Origin: Paractinoplanes aksuensis
GTDB lineage: Bacteria; Actinomycetota; Actinomycetes; Mycobacteriales; Micromonosporaceae
Direction: 5' to 3'
Assembly (NCBI RefSeq): GCF_024137025.1
Contig: NZ_JAMYJR010000016.1
Span: 62,001 to 126,000 of the forward strand
Length of the DNA stretch: 64,000 bases
Part shown: positions 61,829-64,000 of the stretch, piece by piece
How positions within the stretch are numbered: the stretch's first letter is position 1
Layout: every line of letters begins with the position of its first letter
The notes under the pieces: generated by a model
Database searches by the model: none
The model's input: the letters and a program-made list of their open reading frames with translations, nothing else
Told to the model about the DNA's origin: nothing
Made by a program: the position numbers and the translations under genes

Positions 61829-62542
61829 TCAGACGGCGGGTTTGCGCAGCACGTAGCCGACGCCGCGGAGGGTGTGGATCAACCGCGGCTGGACGTTGTC
61901 GACCTTGCGGCGAAGGTACGAGATGTAGGACTCGACGATGTTGTCGTCACCCCGGAAGTCGTACTTCCACACGTGGTCGAGGATCTGCGCCTTGGAGAGC
62001 ACCCGGTTGGCGTTGAGCATGAGGTAGCGCAGCAGCTTGAACTCGGTCGGCGAGAGCTGGACGCGCTGGCCCGCGCGGTAGACCTCGTGCGTCTCCTCGT
62101 CGAGCTCGAGGTCGGCGAAGACCAGGCGGGACGGCTCCTCGTCGCCCTGGGTGGTGCGGCGCAGCACCGCCCGGATGCGGGCGGTGAGCTCCTCGAGGCT
62201 GAACGGCTTGGTGACGTAGTCGTCGCCGCCCAGCGTGAGGCCCCGGATCTTGTCGTCGGTGCCGTCGCGGGCGGTCAGGAAGACCACGGGGGTGCGCTGG
62301 CCGCCCTCGCGCATGAGCCGGATGACCTCGAAACCGTCGAGGTCGGGCAGCATCACGTCGAGAACGACGAGGTCGGGAGTGGTGTTCTTCGCCGCGCTGA
62401 CCGCCGCGCTGCCGCTCGTCGCGGTGCTCACGTCGAAGCCGGCGAAGCGGAGACTGGCGGAGAGCAGCTCGAGGATGTTCGCGTCGTCCTCGACGACGAG
62501 CAGTTTCGCCTCGCTCTGCTTGGGCTGGGTCTGAGCGGCCAT
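61829..62542 (-). CDS. OmpR-family response regulator
   Basis: A 237-aa regulator: receiver domain with the acidic pair in LLVVEDDAN, phospho-Asp in VVLDVMLPD, and the switch Thr/Lys in FLTARDG and YVTKPF; then a C-terminal OmpR winged helix (LSPTEFKLLRYLMLNANRVL split, then HTLRGVGYVLRKP). ATG 62542 starts by homology; a GTG 13 codons upstream (62581) is possible, neither with a good ribosome site. First gene of the kinase-htrA run. Confidence 0.94.
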   Translation of the reverse strand: MAAQTQPKQSEAKLLVVEDDANILELLSASLRFAGFDVSTATSGSAAVSAAKNTTPDLVVLDVMLPDLDGFEVIRLMREGGQRTPVVFLTARDGTDDKIRGLTLGGDDYVTKPFSLEELTARIRAVLRRTTQGDEEPSRLVFADLELDEETHEVYRAGQRVQLSPTEFKLLRYLMLNANRVLSKAQILDHVWKYDFRGDDNIVESYISYLRRKVDNVQPRLIHTLRGVGYVLRKPAV

Positions 62543-62607
62543 GACGCCATTGTTTATCAGCGCGCTGTTGCTTGCCTGCACGCTGCCTGAAAGTTTTCTG
62601 TAAGCCG

Positions 62608-63378
62608 CTAGGCGGCCAGACGGTAGGCCGAGCCGCCCATCGACGCCTGGGCGGCGCGGGCCAGCAGGCGGCGGTCGGCGCCGGGTTCGGGGCGCAGAGC
62701 CGGGGCGGTGACCAGGGTCACCGTCAGCGACCGTAGCGCGGCCACCCGGCGGACCGAGTCGACCAGCGTGTCGTCGCCGATGAAGGCGGCCGCGGTCGAG
62801 TCGTAGCGGATCGAGGCCGGCACCACGGGCGCGCCCGCGTCCACCGCGGCCTGGAACAAGGCCGGACGGAAGCGGCCCTGGTTCGTACCGCAGAAGGTCG
62901 TGCCCTCAGGGAAGGCGGCGACCGTGCGGCCCGAGCGCAGCGCCGCAGCCACCTCGGCCACCGTGACCGGCAGCGACTTGGGCCGGGCCCGGTCGATGAA
63001 GATCGCGCCCGACAGCCCGGCCAGCAGCCCGATGCCCGGCCACGTACCGACCTCGCCCTTGGCCACCAGGCGGACCGGGGTGACCGCGGTCAGCACCAGG
63101 ATGTCGAGCCAGGAGACGTGGTTGGCCACCAGCAGGCTGCCCGGCTTGAGGGCCGGACCGCGCCGGACGAGCCGGATGCCGAGCACGGCCAGCATCGCGC
63201 GCGCCACGCCCCGCAGGGCCAGCCCGCGCAGCACGGGCGCCAGCAGCAGGCCCCCGATAAGGACAAAAGCCAGCAGGATCATCCGCAGGGCGCCGACACC
63301 CGGGAACGCCCGGCGCCCGGCCGCCTCGCGGCAGTGCGGGCCGCAGCCGGAGACCGGCTGCCACAGCGCGGCGATCAT
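62608..63378 (-). CDS. OlsA-like 1-acyl-glycerol-3-phosphate / lyso-ornithine lipid acyltransferase
   Basis: A 256-aa LPLAT. HX4D as NHVSWLD near residue 87, FPEGTTFCGTNQGRF as block III, and an N-terminal membrane helix (LLAFVLIGGLLLAPVL). ATG 63378 overlaps the stop of the upstream OlsB-like gene (ATGA). Paired with it, it should add the second acyl chain in ornithine lipid synthesis; phosphatidic acid synthesis is the alternative. Confidence 0.88.
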   Translation of the reverse strand: MIAALWQPVSGCGPHCREAAGRRAFPGVGALRMILLAFVLIGGLLLAPVLRGLALRGVARAMLAVLGIRLVRRGPALKPGSLLVANHVSWLDILVLTAVTPVRLVAKGEVGTWPGIGLLAGLSGAIFIDRARPKSLPVTVAEVAAALRSGRTVAAFPEGTTFCGTNQGRFRPALFQAAVDAGAPVVPASIRYDSTAAAFIGDDTLVDSVRRVAALRSLTVTLVTAPALRPEPGADRRLLARAAQASMGGSAYRLAA

Positions 63379-64000
63379 CGGGTGGCTCCGAGGAAGTGGC
63401 GGCGGTACCGCGGGTCCAGCCGGTCCATCGAGAAGAGCACATAGAAGTCGGCGCAGTCGAACTCCGGGTCGTAAGCGGGCTCGCCGCAGACCCAGCTGCC
63501 CAGCCTCAGATAGCCCTTGAGCAGGGCCGGCGGCTGCGTCTTGGGGTCACCGACGACATCGCTCTCGGCCAGCCAGTTCCGGCGCGGTGTGACCCGCAGG
63601 GCGGGCGGGGCGAGGTGCTTGTTCTGCACCCGGGCCCAGACACCGGCCGCGGTCACGCCGCCGTCGTCCAGCGGCACCGAGGCGCAGCCACCGAGCCAGC
63701 GCAGGTTGTTCAGGTGCATGTAGCGGGCGATGCCGGCCCACATCAGGTTGATCACCGAGCCGCTGCGGTGGTCGGGATGCACGCAGGAGCGGCCGGTCTC
63801 GACCAGCTGGTCGCGCAGGGGGCGCAGCGGGCTCAGGTCGAACTCACCGTCGCCGTAGCGCCGCCCGGCCCGCTCGGCGGCCTTGGGCGGAAGCATCCGG
63901 TACGTGCCGACCACGTCGCCGGTCGCGTCGTCGCGCACGATCAGGTGGTCGCAGTAGTCGTCGAAGTCGTCGGCGTCGCGTCCGTCGGGGGTGGCGCCGG
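63375..64000 (-). CDS. OlsB-like GNAT N-acyltransferase (5' end cut by window edge)
   Basis: The visible 208 codons lack the N-terminus. The domain matches the ornithine N-acyltransferase/hemolysin-like GNAT group: GEFDLSPLRPL, then VETGRSCVHPDHRSGSVINL and WAGIARYMHLNNLRWLGGCAS, which carries the conserved GRSCV-H and the GC-S end. It should attach a 3-hydroxyacyl chain to ornithine, making lyso-ornithine lipid. Coupled to the OlsA-like gene. Ornithine lipids are made by several Gram-positive soil actinobacteria. Confidence 0.82.
   Translation of the reverse strand, partial: GATPDGRDADDFDDYCDHLIVRDDATGDVVGTYRMLPPKAAERAGRRYGDGEFDLSPLRPLRDQLVETGRSCVHPDHRSGSVINLMWAGIARYMHLNNLRWLGGCASVPLDDGGVTAAGVWARVQNKHLAPPALRVTPRRNWLAESDVVGDPKTQPPALLKGYLRLGSWVCGEPAYDPEFDCADFYVLFSMDRLDPRYRRHFLGATR

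Overview
The window is very GC-rich and densely coded. Many starts are GTG or TTG, genes commonly overlap by ATGA or TGATG, and leaderless starts sit 6-7 nt below TANNNT boxes. Together with the order argS-lysA-hom-thrC and the many secreted PT-linker chitinases, this points to an actinobacterium, most likely Micromonosporaceae (Actinoplanes-like). The genus is inferred from style and gene content, not from a search. Both edges cut genes: an RND exporter at the left and an OlsB-type acyltransferase at the right.

Layout. 1-2.5 kb: truncated RND efflux pump divergent from a MarR regulator. 2.5-8.0 kb: leftward argS-lysA-hom-thrC block for Arg-tRNA charging and aspartate-family amino acids; thrB is not next to thrC here. 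8.1-9.6 kb: DUF3105-DUF305 membrane pair. 9.6-10.9 kb: tRNA-Arg(CCG) with promoter and terminator, a 32-bp tandem repeat, an intact HipB-like gene and a broken hipA. 10.9-20.4 kb: small accessory genes, two related AraC regulators, a PknB-type kinase, a heavily decayed CocE-type hydrolase, a class C beta-lactamase fold hydrolase, VOC and dienelactone hydrolase proteins and a STAS antagonist. 20.7-24.1 kb: SigK/RskA pair divergent from a second ECF sigma factor coupled to a membrane-anchored repeat protein. 24.1-34.9 kb: oxidoreductase, two small membrane proteins, tandem duplicated lipoprotein hydrolases, a YgiB/YgiC-like pair, an SDR, a GH13 enzyme, a PadR module and a DedA protein.

34.9-38.9 kb is a polysaccharide-degrading island: two GH18 chitinases in a likely operon and a GH16 beta-glucanase, each with candidate palindromic operators upstream; a third CBM-GH18 chitinase lies at 53.1-54.5 kb. 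39-50 kb holds a YbdK-type ligase, a CoA-disulfide-reductase-like flavoprotein, a polysaccharide deacetylase, an Nei glycosylase, patatin plus PlsC, an LppX-type lipoprotein, an FHA protein and a ddaH-rocD operon. 50-53.1 kb has a lone clpP and several small or decaying genes.

54.5-58.5 kb is the least explained locus: a three-gene leftward operon led by a 1058-aa membrane protein joining a PqqD/RRE-like N-terminus, an M50-like core whose zinc motif is degenerate, cyclic-nucleotide-binding-like domains, a FecR-like outer domain and a PT-rich tail, followed by a Cys-rich miniprotein and a DxDGD-repeat protein. 58.6-64 kb: HtrA protease, an OmpR/HAMP-kinase two-component pair and an olsB-olsA-like ornithine lipid pair.
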